Of a DNA stretch of 64,000 nucleotides, positions 55,748 to 64,000 are shown one piece after another. Within the stretch, counting starts at the first letter, position 1. Every line of letters starts with the position of its first letter. The position numbers and the translations under genes were made by a program. The DNA is from Thiobacillus sp. GTDB taxonomy: Bacteria > Pseudomonadota > Gammaproteobacteria > Burkholderiales > Thiobacillaceae. The stretch lies in NCBI GenBank assembly GCA_016124745.1, contig WGNC01000004.1:1-64000 (forward strand), written 5' to 3'. A model generated the notes under the pieces. That model searched no databases. It was given only the letters and a program-made list of their open reading frames with translations, and had not been told where the DNA came from.

Positions 55748-56398
55748 CGGCGCGTTGATCGATGCCATGCCGTCGGGCAGACGAAACAGCCCGGGCTGAA
55801 GCGGCTGCCGGGTTTCGCTTTCGAATTTGCGCGACCGCCCGGTGAACTCGCGCTCTTCCAGCGGCAAACCAAGTTTCAGCGTGGTTCCCGAATCCCATAC
55901 CAGATTGACCAGATCGCAGTCGTGCTGCAGTTCCGGTGGCGATTCCTTCCACACCCGGTACTGCATGGAGGCCAGGACCGATTTCATCTCGGCCATCGCC
56001 CGCGCTGCCTCCGGCGCAGCACGATGGGCCGCGACGCCTTCGCTGCACACCACTCCCCCCATGCTGAGCCTGAAGCGCTCGGTGCCGGGTGCAGCCGGGC
56101 GGGTGTCGAGGCGAGGATTCCAGTCGGCCGGCCTGGGCGGCAACGGGCCAGGCAGGAACACCATCGCCAGGCCCCTTTCATGCATGACATTAATCAGTTT
56201 GCGCTGTCGCCGGTCCAGCAGAAAAAAGTCTCCCTCGTCTTCACCGCTGTCCATGCGCAAGTAATCCTGTGTGATGAGGATGCGGGTCAGATACGGTTCC
56301 CCTCCCGGGTCCTGGTCGACATAACGCAGAACAGTCATATCCGCTGCGTGGGCAACCCCCACGCCGAGCAGGCACAGCAGGAGCCATCTGATCATCAT
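55742..56398 (-). CDS. Hypothetical secreted protein downstream of metZ
   Basis: The ATG at 56398 overlaps the metZ stop and gives 218 residues with a signal peptide (IRWLLLCLLGVGVAHAAD). The mature part has short beta-like segments (TVLRYVDQDPGG, YLTRILITQDYLRMDSGED, DFFLLDRRQRKLINV) and a Pro-rich middle. A single conserved-looking Cys pair may form a disulfide (VVCSEGVA and HDCDLVNLV). I do not recognise the family. It ends the purF-metZ side of the minus-strand block. Confidence 0.75.
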   Translation of the reverse strand: MMIRWLLLCLLGVGVAHAADMTVLRYVDQDPGGEPYLTRILITQDYLRMDSGEDEGDFFLLDRRQRKLINVMHERGLAMVFLPGPLPPRPADWNPRLDTRPAAPGTERFRLSMGGVVCSEGVAAHRAAPEAARAMAEMKSVLASMQYRVWKESPPELQHDCDLVNLVWDSGTTLKLGLPLEEREFTGRSRKFESETRQPLQPGLFRLPDGMASINAPS

Positions 56399-57564
56399 GC
56401 CAGCCCGCGTGCCAGATCGGCCTTGATGTCGGACACCGATTCCAGTCCTACCGCGATCCGCACCAGGCCGTCGCCGATGCCTGCCGCATCTCGCTGCTCG
56501 GGCGTCATGCGGCTGTGGGTGGTGGAAGATGGATGAGTGATGGTGGATTTCGTGTCCCCCAGGTTGGCGGTAATCGACAACAGCTTCGTCGCGTCGATCA
56601 GCTTCCATGCCGCATCCTTGCCGCCCTTGAGATCGAAGGCGACGATGCCACCTCCGGTTTTCTGCTGCGCCATCGCCAGCGCGTGTTGCGGATGCGATGG
56701 CAAGCCCGGATACAGCACGCGCGCGACTTGCGGCTGGGCTTCCAGCCATTTCGCCAGTTCCAGCGCATTTCTCGAATGCGCGTCCATCCGGATTGAAAGT
56801 GTCTCCAGCCCTTTCAGGATCACCCAGGCATTGAATGCGGACAAGGTCGGCCCCGCCGTGCGTAGAAACGTGTAGACGCCTTCCATCAGAATCTGGCTGC
56901 CCAGCACGGCGCCGCCCAGCACCCTGCCCTGACCGTCAAGATATTTGGTGGCCGAATGGATCACGATGTCGGCACCCAGATCAAGCGGCCTTTGCAGGGC
57001 AGGAGAGCAAAAGCAGTTGTCGACAGCCAGCCACGCCCCTGCTTCGCGGGCAATCGTCGCCAAGGCGCGAATATCGCTCACCTCGGTCAGCGGATTGGAC
57101 GGTGACTCGACAAAAAAAAGTTTCGTGTTCGGCTTCAATGCAGCACGCCATTCCGCCGGATCGGTTGGCGAAACATACGTCGTCTCGATGCCGAATCTGC
57201 CAAGGATATTGCTGAACAACTGCACGGTGGAACCGAAGATCGAGCGCGAGGCAACGATGTGCTCACCCGCCTTCATCAGACCCATGACGGTCGCCAGGAT
57301 CGCAGCCATGCCGGAGGAGAACGCCACGCAACGTTCCGCGCCTTCGAGTGCCGCCAGCCGCGCTTCCATCATGTTGACGGTGGGGTTGGTGAAACGCGCG
57401 TAGATCGGCCCGGGCTGCTCACCCTTGAAGCGCGCCGCCGCCTCCGCAGCGCTGCTGAACACGAAGCTCGAGGTCAGGAACATCGCCTCCGAGTGCTCGT
57501 TGAACTGGCTGCGCACCGTGCCAGCACGGACGGCAAGTGTTTCTAGATCGTATTCGTCGTTCAT
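56395..57564 (-). CDS. metZ: O-succinylhomoserine sulfhydrylase
   Basis: The ATG at 57564, behind GGACGAA, gives 389 residues; an in-frame TTG four codons earlier is less likely. The PLP enzyme makes homocysteine from O-succinylhomoserine and sulfide, a direct sulfur assimilation route. Marks are FTNPTVNMMEARLAALEGAE, VESPSNPLTEVSDI and the Schiff-base Lys in IHSATKYLDGQGRVLGG. The purF-metZ order is typical of betaproteobacteria. It overlaps the hypothetical gene downstream by ATGA. Confidence 0.93.
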   Translation of the reverse strand: MNDEYDLETLAVRAGTVRSQFNEHSEAMFLTSSFVFSSAAEAAARFKGEQPGPIYARFTNPTVNMMEARLAALEGAERCVAFSSGMAAILATVMGLMKAGEHIVASRSIFGSTVQLFSNILGRFGIETTYVSPTDPAEWRAALKPNTKLFFVESPSNPLTEVSDIRALATIAREAGAWLAVDNCFCSPALQRPLDLGADIVIHSATKYLDGQGRVLGGAVLGSQILMEGVYTFLRTAGPTLSAFNAWVILKGLETLSIRMDAHSRNALELAKWLEAQPQVARVLYPGLPSHPQHALAMAQQKTGGGIVAFDLKGGKDAAWKLIDATKLLSITANLGDTKSTITHPSSTTHSRMTPEQRDAAGIGDGLVRIAVGLESVSDIKADLARGLA

Positions 57565-57581
57565 GTGTTCGTCCAAGAATA

Positions 57582-57613
57582 AAAAACCCCGAACGGCAAG
57601 CGCGTATCGGGGT
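57582..57613 (-). terminator. Intrinsic terminator between purF and metZ
   Basis: On the minus strand CCCCGA, a 14-base loop and TCGGGG are followed by six T. It lies about 95 bases after purF and just before the metZ start, so metZ transcription may be partly independent or attenuated. Confidence 0.8.
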
Positions 57614-57706
57614 CTCCCTGCAATGCTTTAGCCGAATTTATCAAGCGCCCGCAAGCTGAATTTCAAATCGGCGCACGGGAAAATGTACGCCCGGCGCCGG
57701 ATACCG

Positions 57707-59227
<1,521 letters not shown>

Positions 59228-59248
59228 GGTGTGCACCTATGCATAAGA

Positions 59249-59740
59249 TCACTCAAAACGAACATATTGCGCCACGTCTTTCGGCACCAGCGGCAAGGCG
59301 CGCATTGCCATGCGCTGCAGGCTGCCCGACACCAGCGACTGTTTCCAGAAGTCGGTACGCGGCAGCGAGGTCAGCCCGGCTGCGAGCGTAAAGCCGATCA
59401 GGATCACCAGCCCCTTGGCGAGCCCCAGCACGCCGCCGAGCACCTTGTCGGCGCCACCCAATCCGACTGCCTTGACCAGCGAAGCCAGCGCGTGACCCAA
59501 CAACAGCACGCCGATCAGCACCACCAGAAAGGTCACCACAAAACCGGCAAAATAACGTATTCCCTGGTCTTCAATCCCGATGGGTAGCAGCGGTGCCATC
59601 AGCAACGCACCCCCCTTTCCCAGGACAAACGCCAGAATCCAGGCCGCCAGCGAGAACAGAGTCTCGATCATGCCACGCATCAAGCCGCGAATCACGGTCA
59701 GGGCCAATACCAGCAACACGATGATATCGAGCATGCTCAT
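59249..59740 (-). CDS. cvpA: CvpA family inner-membrane protein
   Basis: This 163-residue protein has four likely membrane helices (about 4-22, 27-47, 62-85, 102-120) and the CvpA pattern RGLMRGMIETLFSLAAWI and ADKVLGGVLGLAKGLVIL. CvpA is needed for colicin V production and envelope stress tolerance; its mechanism is unclear. It overlaps the SPOR gene by ATGA and precedes purF, as in E. coli. Confidence 0.93.
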   Translation of the reverse strand: MSMLDIIVLLVLALTVIRGLMRGMIETLFSLAAWILAFVLGKGGALLMAPLLPIGIEDQGIRYFAGFVVTFLVVLIGVLLLGHALASLVKAVGLGGADKVLGGVLGLAKGLVILIGFTLAAGLTSLPRTDFWKQSLVSGSLQRMAMRALPLVPKDVAQYVRFE

Positions 59741-60396
59741 CGTGCAAGAACTTGTCCGACCATTCCCTTTTCAGCCAGCTTCACCGAGGCTTCCACAGCC
59801 TCTTCACGCGTAGCGAAGGGTCCCACGCGTACACGTGTCAGCATGCCCACTTTGTCCGTGTAGGCCGGCAGTCCCGATTTGCCTGCACGTGCCTTGAGCG
59901 CGTTGGCCTTGGTAGCATCGGACAAAGCGGCCAGTTGCACCACGTAGCTTTCGCTGTCTGCGACAGGCTTGGCCTGGGGTGCAAGCGTTTCCGCCGGTTT
60001 GGCAATAGGTCTGGTGGCCAGTTTGGCCGGTTTGGGTGCGGGGGGGCTGGATTTGGCTGGCGCAGGCGTGGACGGTTCAGCGCTGGACGCGGGGTTGACG
60101 GGTGTGGGGACCACCGGCGCAGCCGCCGTCACATCGGGTTGCGAATCTGCAAGACGCGTGGCGTCGGCAACGATGGGAGCCTCGAGCGGTTTGGTTTCGC
60201 CGGACAAAGCAGCATCATCGCCGGCGTCCGATGCGGAAGTCGCCGCCATCTTCACCGCAAGCGAACTGGCAGGAGGGGGCTCGTCTTCCAGCAGCAGCGG
60301 CAGCACGATCACCGCCAGCAGGGTCAGCGCGACGGCACCGATGAGGCGGCGCCGGGCACGGCGTTTGAGGTCATTTTCAGTGCTTGGTGGCGGCAT
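59737..60396 (-). CDS. SPOR-domain protein (DedD-like)
   Basis: The ATG at 60396 gives 219 residues and overlaps the folC end by 20 bases. After a basic N-terminus comes one membrane helix (about 20-40, LIGAVALTLLAVIVLPLLL), then an Ala/Pro/Ser-rich periplasmic linker. A C-terminal SPOR domain follows (about 140-219: SYVVQLAALSDATKANALKA, MLTRVRVGPFATREEAVEA). SPOR domains bind denuded septal glycan, and E. coli dedD has the same folC-dedD-cvpA position. Confidence 0.88.
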   Translation of the reverse strand: MPPPSTENDLKRRARRRLIGAVALTLLAVIVLPLLLEDEPPPASSLAVKMAATSASDAGDDAALSGETKPLEAPIVADATRLADSQPDVTAAAPVVPTPVNPASSAEPSTPAPAKSSPPAPKPAKLATRPIAKPAETLAPQAKPVADSESYVVQLAALSDATKANALKARAGKSGLPAYTDKVGMLTRVRVGPFATREEAVEASVKLAEKGMVGQVLAR

Positions 60397-61654
60397 GGTG
60401 TAGCACGGCGGCAACGGTATAGAACGAACCGAAGACAAGAATTCTATCACCTTCATGTGCAGTGCTTCGTGCCTTCTCAAGCGCCAGAATCACATCCGGC
60501 TCGATCCAGACCGGCGCACTCCCCGCATGGCGCCGCAGAATGGCGGCCAGTTCAGTCGAATCACGGGCGCGCGGTGATGCGGGCGTGCACACCCACCACG
60601 CATCGATCGCACCGGACAATGCATCCAATACATTGTCTGCATCCTTGTCTGCCAGCATCCCTACCACCGCAACCGTGCGTCCACGCACCGGCTGCGCACG
60701 TAGCGTGGCAGCCAATGCCCGAGCCGCTTCGGGATTGTGCGCTACATCCAGAATCACGTCGGGCGCTCGGGCAATCCGCTGAAACCGGCCCGGCAAATGC
60801 ACTGTAGCCAGTCCTTTGCATATCGCCGCCTCGCTCACTGGCAGCCTGGCCTGCAATGCCTCCAGGACAGCAAGTGCACCCGCTGCGTTACGCAGCTGAT
60901 ACGCGCCCGCCATGACGGGAAGCGGCAGTGCTGGCAAGCTCATCCCCGTTCCCTCGTAGGCCCAGTGATCCGCCGCACGCCGAAAGAAAAAGTCACCATT
61001 CACCCAACGCAAATCGGCGCTAATGTCGTCTGCGTGCTCGAGCAGGCTCTCGGGAGGAGTCGGATCGGCGCAAATGGCGGGACAACCGGCCCGGAAAATG
61101 CCCGCCTTTTCAAAGCCGATTTTTTCGCGGGTATCCCCCAGATAGTCCATGTGATCGAGGTCGACACTTGTGACGATTGCGGCATCGGCATCGAATATGT
61201 TCACCGCGTCGAGCCGACCACCAAGTCCCACCTCGAGAATGGCCACATCGATCCCGGCATCGATGAACTGCATCATTGCGCCCAGCGTGCCGAATTCGAA
61301 ATAGGTCAGCGAGGTGTCGCCACGTGCAGCATCGACCCGCTCAAAGGCACGCACCAGTTCAGCGTCGCCGGACTCGCGTCCGGCGATCCGCACGCGTTCG
61401 TTGTAACGCAGCAAATGGGGCGAGGTATAGAGGCCGGTTTTGTAGCCTTCGGCAAGCAGAATGGCTTCGAGAAAGGCACACGTGGAGCCTTTGCCGTTGG
61501 TGCCGCCAACGATGATGACCGGGAAATCCGGTTCAAGGCCGAGCCTGTCCCAGACCCGGCGCACCCGCTCGAGGCCCAGCTCGATGCTGCTGGGATGCAA
61601 CTGCTCCAGCCGCGCCAGCCAGCCCTCGAGTGTGGTCAAAGCTTGCGAGATCAA
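60377..61654 (-). CDS. folC: Bifunctional folylpolyglutamate/dihydrofolate synthase
   Basis: The 425-residue ligase adds glutamate to folates and makes dihydrofolate. The Mur-ligase fold is clear: ATP-binding IVGGTNGKGSTCAFLEAIL, LYTSPHLLRYNERVRI, AILEVGLGGRLDAVN, SVDLDHMDYLGDTREKIGFE and DVAHNPEAARALAATL. It lies 17 bases after accD in the conserved trpA-accD-folC order. Confidence 0.95.
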   Translation of the reverse strand: MISQALTTLEGWLARLEQLHPSSIELGLERVRRVWDRLGLEPDFPVIIVGGTNGKGSTCAFLEAILLAEGYKTGLYTSPHLLRYNERVRIAGRESGDAELVRAFERVDAARGDTSLTYFEFGTLGAMMQFIDAGIDVAILEVGLGGRLDAVNIFDADAAIVTSVDLDHMDYLGDTREKIGFEKAGIFRAGCPAICADPTPPESLLEHADDISADLRWVNGDFFFRRAADHWAYEGTGMSLPALPLPVMAGAYQLRNAAGALAVLEALQARLPVSEAAICKGLATVHLPGRFQRIARAPDVILDVAHNPEAARALAATLRAQPVRGRTVAVVGMLADKDADNVLDALSGAIDAWWVCTPASPRARDSTELAAILRRHAGSAPVWIEPDVILALEKARSTAHEGDRILVFGSFYTVAAVLHHAATKH

Positions 61655-61671
61655 GTCACCGCTTGCGGCAG

Positions 61672-62541
61672 TCAGGCTGCAATGGCCGGCCTGCCCATCA
61701 TCATGGACAGCGTGGTCGCGAGTTCGTCACGCATCTGGCGGCGGTCGATGATGCGGTCGATGGCACCTTTTTCGAGCAGAAATTCGGCACGCTGAAACCC
61801 TTCCGGCAGCGTTTCGCGAACCGTCTGCTCGATCACGCGCGGGCCGGCAAAGCCGATCAGGGCGTTGGGCTCGGCCACGATCAGATCGCCCAGCATGGCA
61901 AAGCTCGCCGATACCCCACCCATGGTGGGGTCGGTCAGCACCGAAACGAAGGGCAAATGATGGCGTGACAACTGCGTCAGTGCAGCCGAGGTTTTTGCCA
62001 TCTGCATCAGCGAAAACAGACCTTCCTGCATGCGGGCACCGCCACTCGCGGAGAAACAGACAAAGGCGGAGTTCGATTCGATCGCGGATTCCACGCCCAG
62101 GACGAAGCGCTCGCCCACCACCGAGCCCATCGACCCGCCCATGAATTTGAATTCGAATGCGGCCACCACTACCGGCACTCGCTTGACGCTGCCGCCGAGC
62201 ACCACCAGCGCGTCGGTCTCGGAGGTGCCAGACTGGGCTTCCTTGAGCCGGTCAGGGTATTTCTTGCTGTCCTTGAACTTGAGCGGATCGAGCGGCGTCA
62301 CATGGGAGCCGATCTCGTGCTGCCCTTCCGGGTCGAGCAGCATCGCCAGACGCTGCCGTGCACCGATGCGATGATGGTGGCCGCACTTCGGACAGACTTC
62401 GAGATTGCTTTCGAGGTCGGCACGGTAGAGCACCTCGTTGCATGCCGGGCACTTGGACCACAGTCCCTCGGGCATGGATTTTTTATCCGCCAGCGCACGT
62501 CGCTTGATTTTGGGCGGCAGGATTTTCTGGAACCAACTCAT
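61672..62541 (-). CDS. accD: Acetyl-CoA carboxylase carboxyltransferase subunit beta
   Basis: This 289-residue subunit has an N-terminal zinc ribbon ([20 protein letters not shown], then [10 protein letters not shown]). The carboxyltransferase fold includes [37 protein letters not shown] and [20 protein letters not shown]. With AccA it transfers carboxyl to acetyl-CoA for fatty-acid synthesis. It is 12 bases after trpA. Confidence 0.96.
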   Translation of the reverse strand: MSWFQKILPPKIKRRALADKKSMPEGLWSKCPACNEVLYRADLESNLEVCPKCGHHHRIGARQRLAMLLDPEGQHEIGSHVTPLDPLKFKDSKKYPDRLKEAQSGTSETDALVVLGGSVKRVPVVVAAFEFKFMGGSMGSVVGERFVLGVESAIESNSAFVCFSASGGARMQEGLFSLMQMAKTSAALTQLSRHHLPFVSVLTDPTMGGVSASFAMLGDLIVAEPNALIGFAGPRVIEQTVRETLPEGFQRAEFLLEKGAIDRIIDRRQMRDELATTLSMMMGRPAIAA

Positions 62542-62553
62542 GGTTTTCTCCCT

Positions 62554-63360
62554 TTATTTCGACGCCGCATCGACGCCACGGCGCAAGTCCTGCACCAGTG
62601 CCTTGACGCGGTTGACGCACCCGCCCTCGGGTGCGGTCTCGATCTCGCTCACGATGCGGCTGCCCACCACCACGGCATCAGCGATACGGGCCACGGCCTC
62701 GGCAGTCGCTGCATCGCGGATGCCAAAGCCGACACCGACCGGCAGGCCGCAATGCCTGCGGACCATTTCCAGTTTGCGCGCGACTTCGACCGTATCGAGG
62801 TTCGCCGAGCCCGTCACGCCTTTCAGCGACACGTAGTAGATGAACCCGCCGGCGACCGCGGCTACTTGTTCCACCCGCGACTCGGGCGTAGTCGGCGACA
62901 GCAGAAAAATCGGATCCAGCCCGGCTGCCTTGAATACATCCGCCACGCCAAGCGATTCCTCGGGGGGAATGTCCACCGTCAGCACGCCATCCACACCGGC
63001 GGCGTGGGCTGCCAGGGCAAACTTCTCGTAACCCATGCGCTCGATCGGATTGGCGTAACCCATCAGCACAACCGGCGTCGTCCGGTTGGTCTTGCGGAAC
63101 TCCGCCGTCATGGCCAGAACGTCCTTGAGACCGACCTTGTTCGCCAGCGCCCTTTCGGAGGCGCGCTGGATCACGGGGCCATCGGCCATCGGATCGGAAA
63201 ACGGCACCCCCAGTTCGATGATGTCCGCCCCCGCTTCGACCAGCGCGTGCATCAGCGGAACTGTCATCCCCTTGCCGGGGTCACCGGCGGTGACGAAGGG
63301 AATCAGGGCTTTCTTGTTGTGCGCTTTCAGCGCAATGAAGGTCTGGCCGATGCGGCTCAT
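62554..63360 (-). CDS. trpA: Tryptophan synthase alpha subunit
   Basis: The 268-residue barrel converts indole-glycerol phosphate to indole. The catalytic Glu and Asp are seen in [20 protein letters not shown], and the phosphate-binding region in [15 protein letters not shown] and GVGFGIRD. Its start is only three bases after the Mrr gene stop, with GAAGAAGA as the ribosome site inside that gene. trpB does not abut it on the upstream side. Confidence 0.96.
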   Translation of the reverse strand: MSRIGQTFIALKAHNKKALIPFVTAGDPGKGMTVPLMHALVEAGADIIELGVPFSDPMADGPVIQRASERALANKVGLKDVLAMTAEFRKTNRTTPVVLMGYANPIERMGYEKFALAAHAAGVDGVLTVDIPPEESLGVADVFKAAGLDPIFLLSPTTPESRVEQVAAVAGGFIYYVSLKGVTGSANLDTVEVARKLEMVRRHCGLPVGVGFGIRDAATAEAVARIADAVVVGSRIVSEIETAPEGGCVNRVKALVQDLRRGVDAASK

Positions 63361-63363
63361 GAT

Positions 63364-64000
63364 TCAGTCTTCTTCAAAATAATCGGTGTCCAAGCGCTTC
63401 ACCGTATAAACATCTTTGGTTGAAACGCCCAGATCGTGGTCCATCATCAGTTCCGCCAGCATCGGTCCGTCGATCAGGACCACTCGGTGATTCACTTGCG
63501 ACGCATAGTCAGTCGCACCCTTGGAAAAACCTGAACTGGTAATGAACACGCCTTTGTTGGCCTTGTTTCCCGCCAGTGCGCCTACGAATTTCTGGATCTC
63601 AGGACGACCCACATCCGCTTCCCAGCGCTTGGCCTGAATGTAGATCACATCCAGTCCGAGCCGGTCCTCGTTGATGATGCCGTCGATGCCACCGTCACCG
63701 CTTTTTCCGACGACGCGCCCTGCATCTTCCTGCGTGCCGCCATACCCCATCTTCAGCAGCAATTCGACGACCAGCTCTTCAAAGCGTGACGGACTGACAC
63801 TCTTAATCCGATCCAGCAACTCAATAGCGAGTGCTTCGCGCAATTGTTTGTAGCCACCGGCGATAAGCTCGTCTGGTGTTTCCGGATTTACCTGAGCTAA
63901 CTCGATAAGTTTGTTTTCGTCCTTGGGTTCGCCCGCATTGAAATCCACTACCAGGGGAAACCGTTTCAGGTACCTGACATTCAAGGGCTGAGGATTCTCG
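63364..64000 (-). CDS. mrr: Mrr-type restriction endonuclease, N-terminus outside the window
   Basis: The frame stays open to the window edge (the residues before the first usable start read ENPQPL), so the gene is partial; 211 residues are visible. The middle and C-terminal parts match Mrr/type IV-like nucleases: SRFEELVVELLLKMGYGG, DAGRVVGKSGDGGIDGII and LDVIYIQAKRW. These give the PD-(D/E)xK site (D in GGIDG, Q-A-K in IQAKR). GVFITSSGFSKGATDYA and VLIDGPMLAELM follow. The missing part would be the winged-helix DNA-binding domain. It is immediately upstream of trpA and probably co-transcribed with it. Confidence 0.9.
   Translation of the reverse strand, partial: ENPQPLNVRYLKRFPLVVDFNAGEPKDENKLIELAQVNPETPDELIAGGYKQLREALAIELLDRIKSVSPSRFEELVVELLLKMGYGGTQEDAGRVVGKSGDGGIDGIINEDRLGLDVIYIQAKRWEADVGRPEIQKFVGALAGNKANKGVFITSSGFSKGATDYASQVNHRVVLIDGPMLAELMMDHDLGVSTKDVYTVKRLDTDYFEED

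Overview
The window is a contiguous, GC-rich, densely coded piece of a Gram-negative chromosome. Gene content and order point to a betaproteobacterium of the sulfur-oxidising Thiobacillus/Sulfuricella type. The evidence is a qmoAB-hdrCB electron-transfer cluster, the gloB/methyltransferase/rnhA/dnaQ block, an mla-ABC-ibaG-murA-hisG block, and trpA-accD-folC-SPOR-cvpA-purF-metZ. I recognise no rRNA, tRNA or CRISPR array. The taxonomic statement is inference from gene content.

Layout. 1-3400 (minus): a Memo-AMMECR1 fusion and mnmC. 3447-7906 (plus): a MacAB-like exporter (adaptor, ATPase, two permeases), followed by an EAL protein. 8828-10186 (minus): three small conserved or hypothetical genes. 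10276-16663 (minus): a CusCBA-type copper/silver RND efflux operon with a small Cys/His/Met-rich periplasmic protein upstream, then a zinc-sensor-type diguanylate cyclase on plus. 17956-23079 (minus): qmoA-qmoB-hdrC-hdrB, ending at a strong terminator. 23269-29901: a phosphodiesterase, ppa, mfd, a DUF1015 gene, a FlgM-like gene and a copper-chaperone-like gene. 29924-36439: a GGDEF-EAL protein, dnaQ, rnhA, a methyltransferase, gloB and a LysM lytic transglycosylase. 36704-37933: an AT-richer, isolated O-antigen-ligase-like gene. 38162-46662 (minus): mlaFED, a TolC-family gene, mlaCB, an ABC-2 exporter, ibaG, murA and hisG. 46753-48173: a short DUF72-like gene and a secreted Met/Trp-rich repeat protein. 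48213-50871: a transposable element. 50904-55747: cysS, two secreted proteins with similar C-terminal domains, ppiB and lpxH. 55742-64000 (minus): a hypothetical periplasmic gene, metZ, purF, cvpA, a SPOR gene, folC, accD, trpA and an Mrr-type restriction gene that runs off the edge.

The most interesting items are these. (1) A 2,659-bp element has 27-bp terminal inverted repeats (26/27 identical) and a 9-bp target duplication. It encodes a 640-residue zinc-ribbon transposase-like protein that I cannot place in a named family, plus a decayed DnaQ-like exonuclease. It has split a bidirectional terminator between two convergent genes. (2) A secreted protein is built from about 13 tandem 12-13-residue [DEN]P..Y..WM units. 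(3) A TolC-family protein sits between mlaD and mlaC, where many betaproteobacteria carry mlaA. (4) An Mrr-type nuclease lies immediately upstream of trpA. (5) A dispersed palindromic repeat has been read into the hdrB reading frame and also interrupts or crowds other operons.

Many neighbours overlap by ATGA or GTGA, so most of the window is expressed as translationally coupled operons. Starts were chosen by Shine-Dalgarno spacing and family length where the longest open frame looked wrong.
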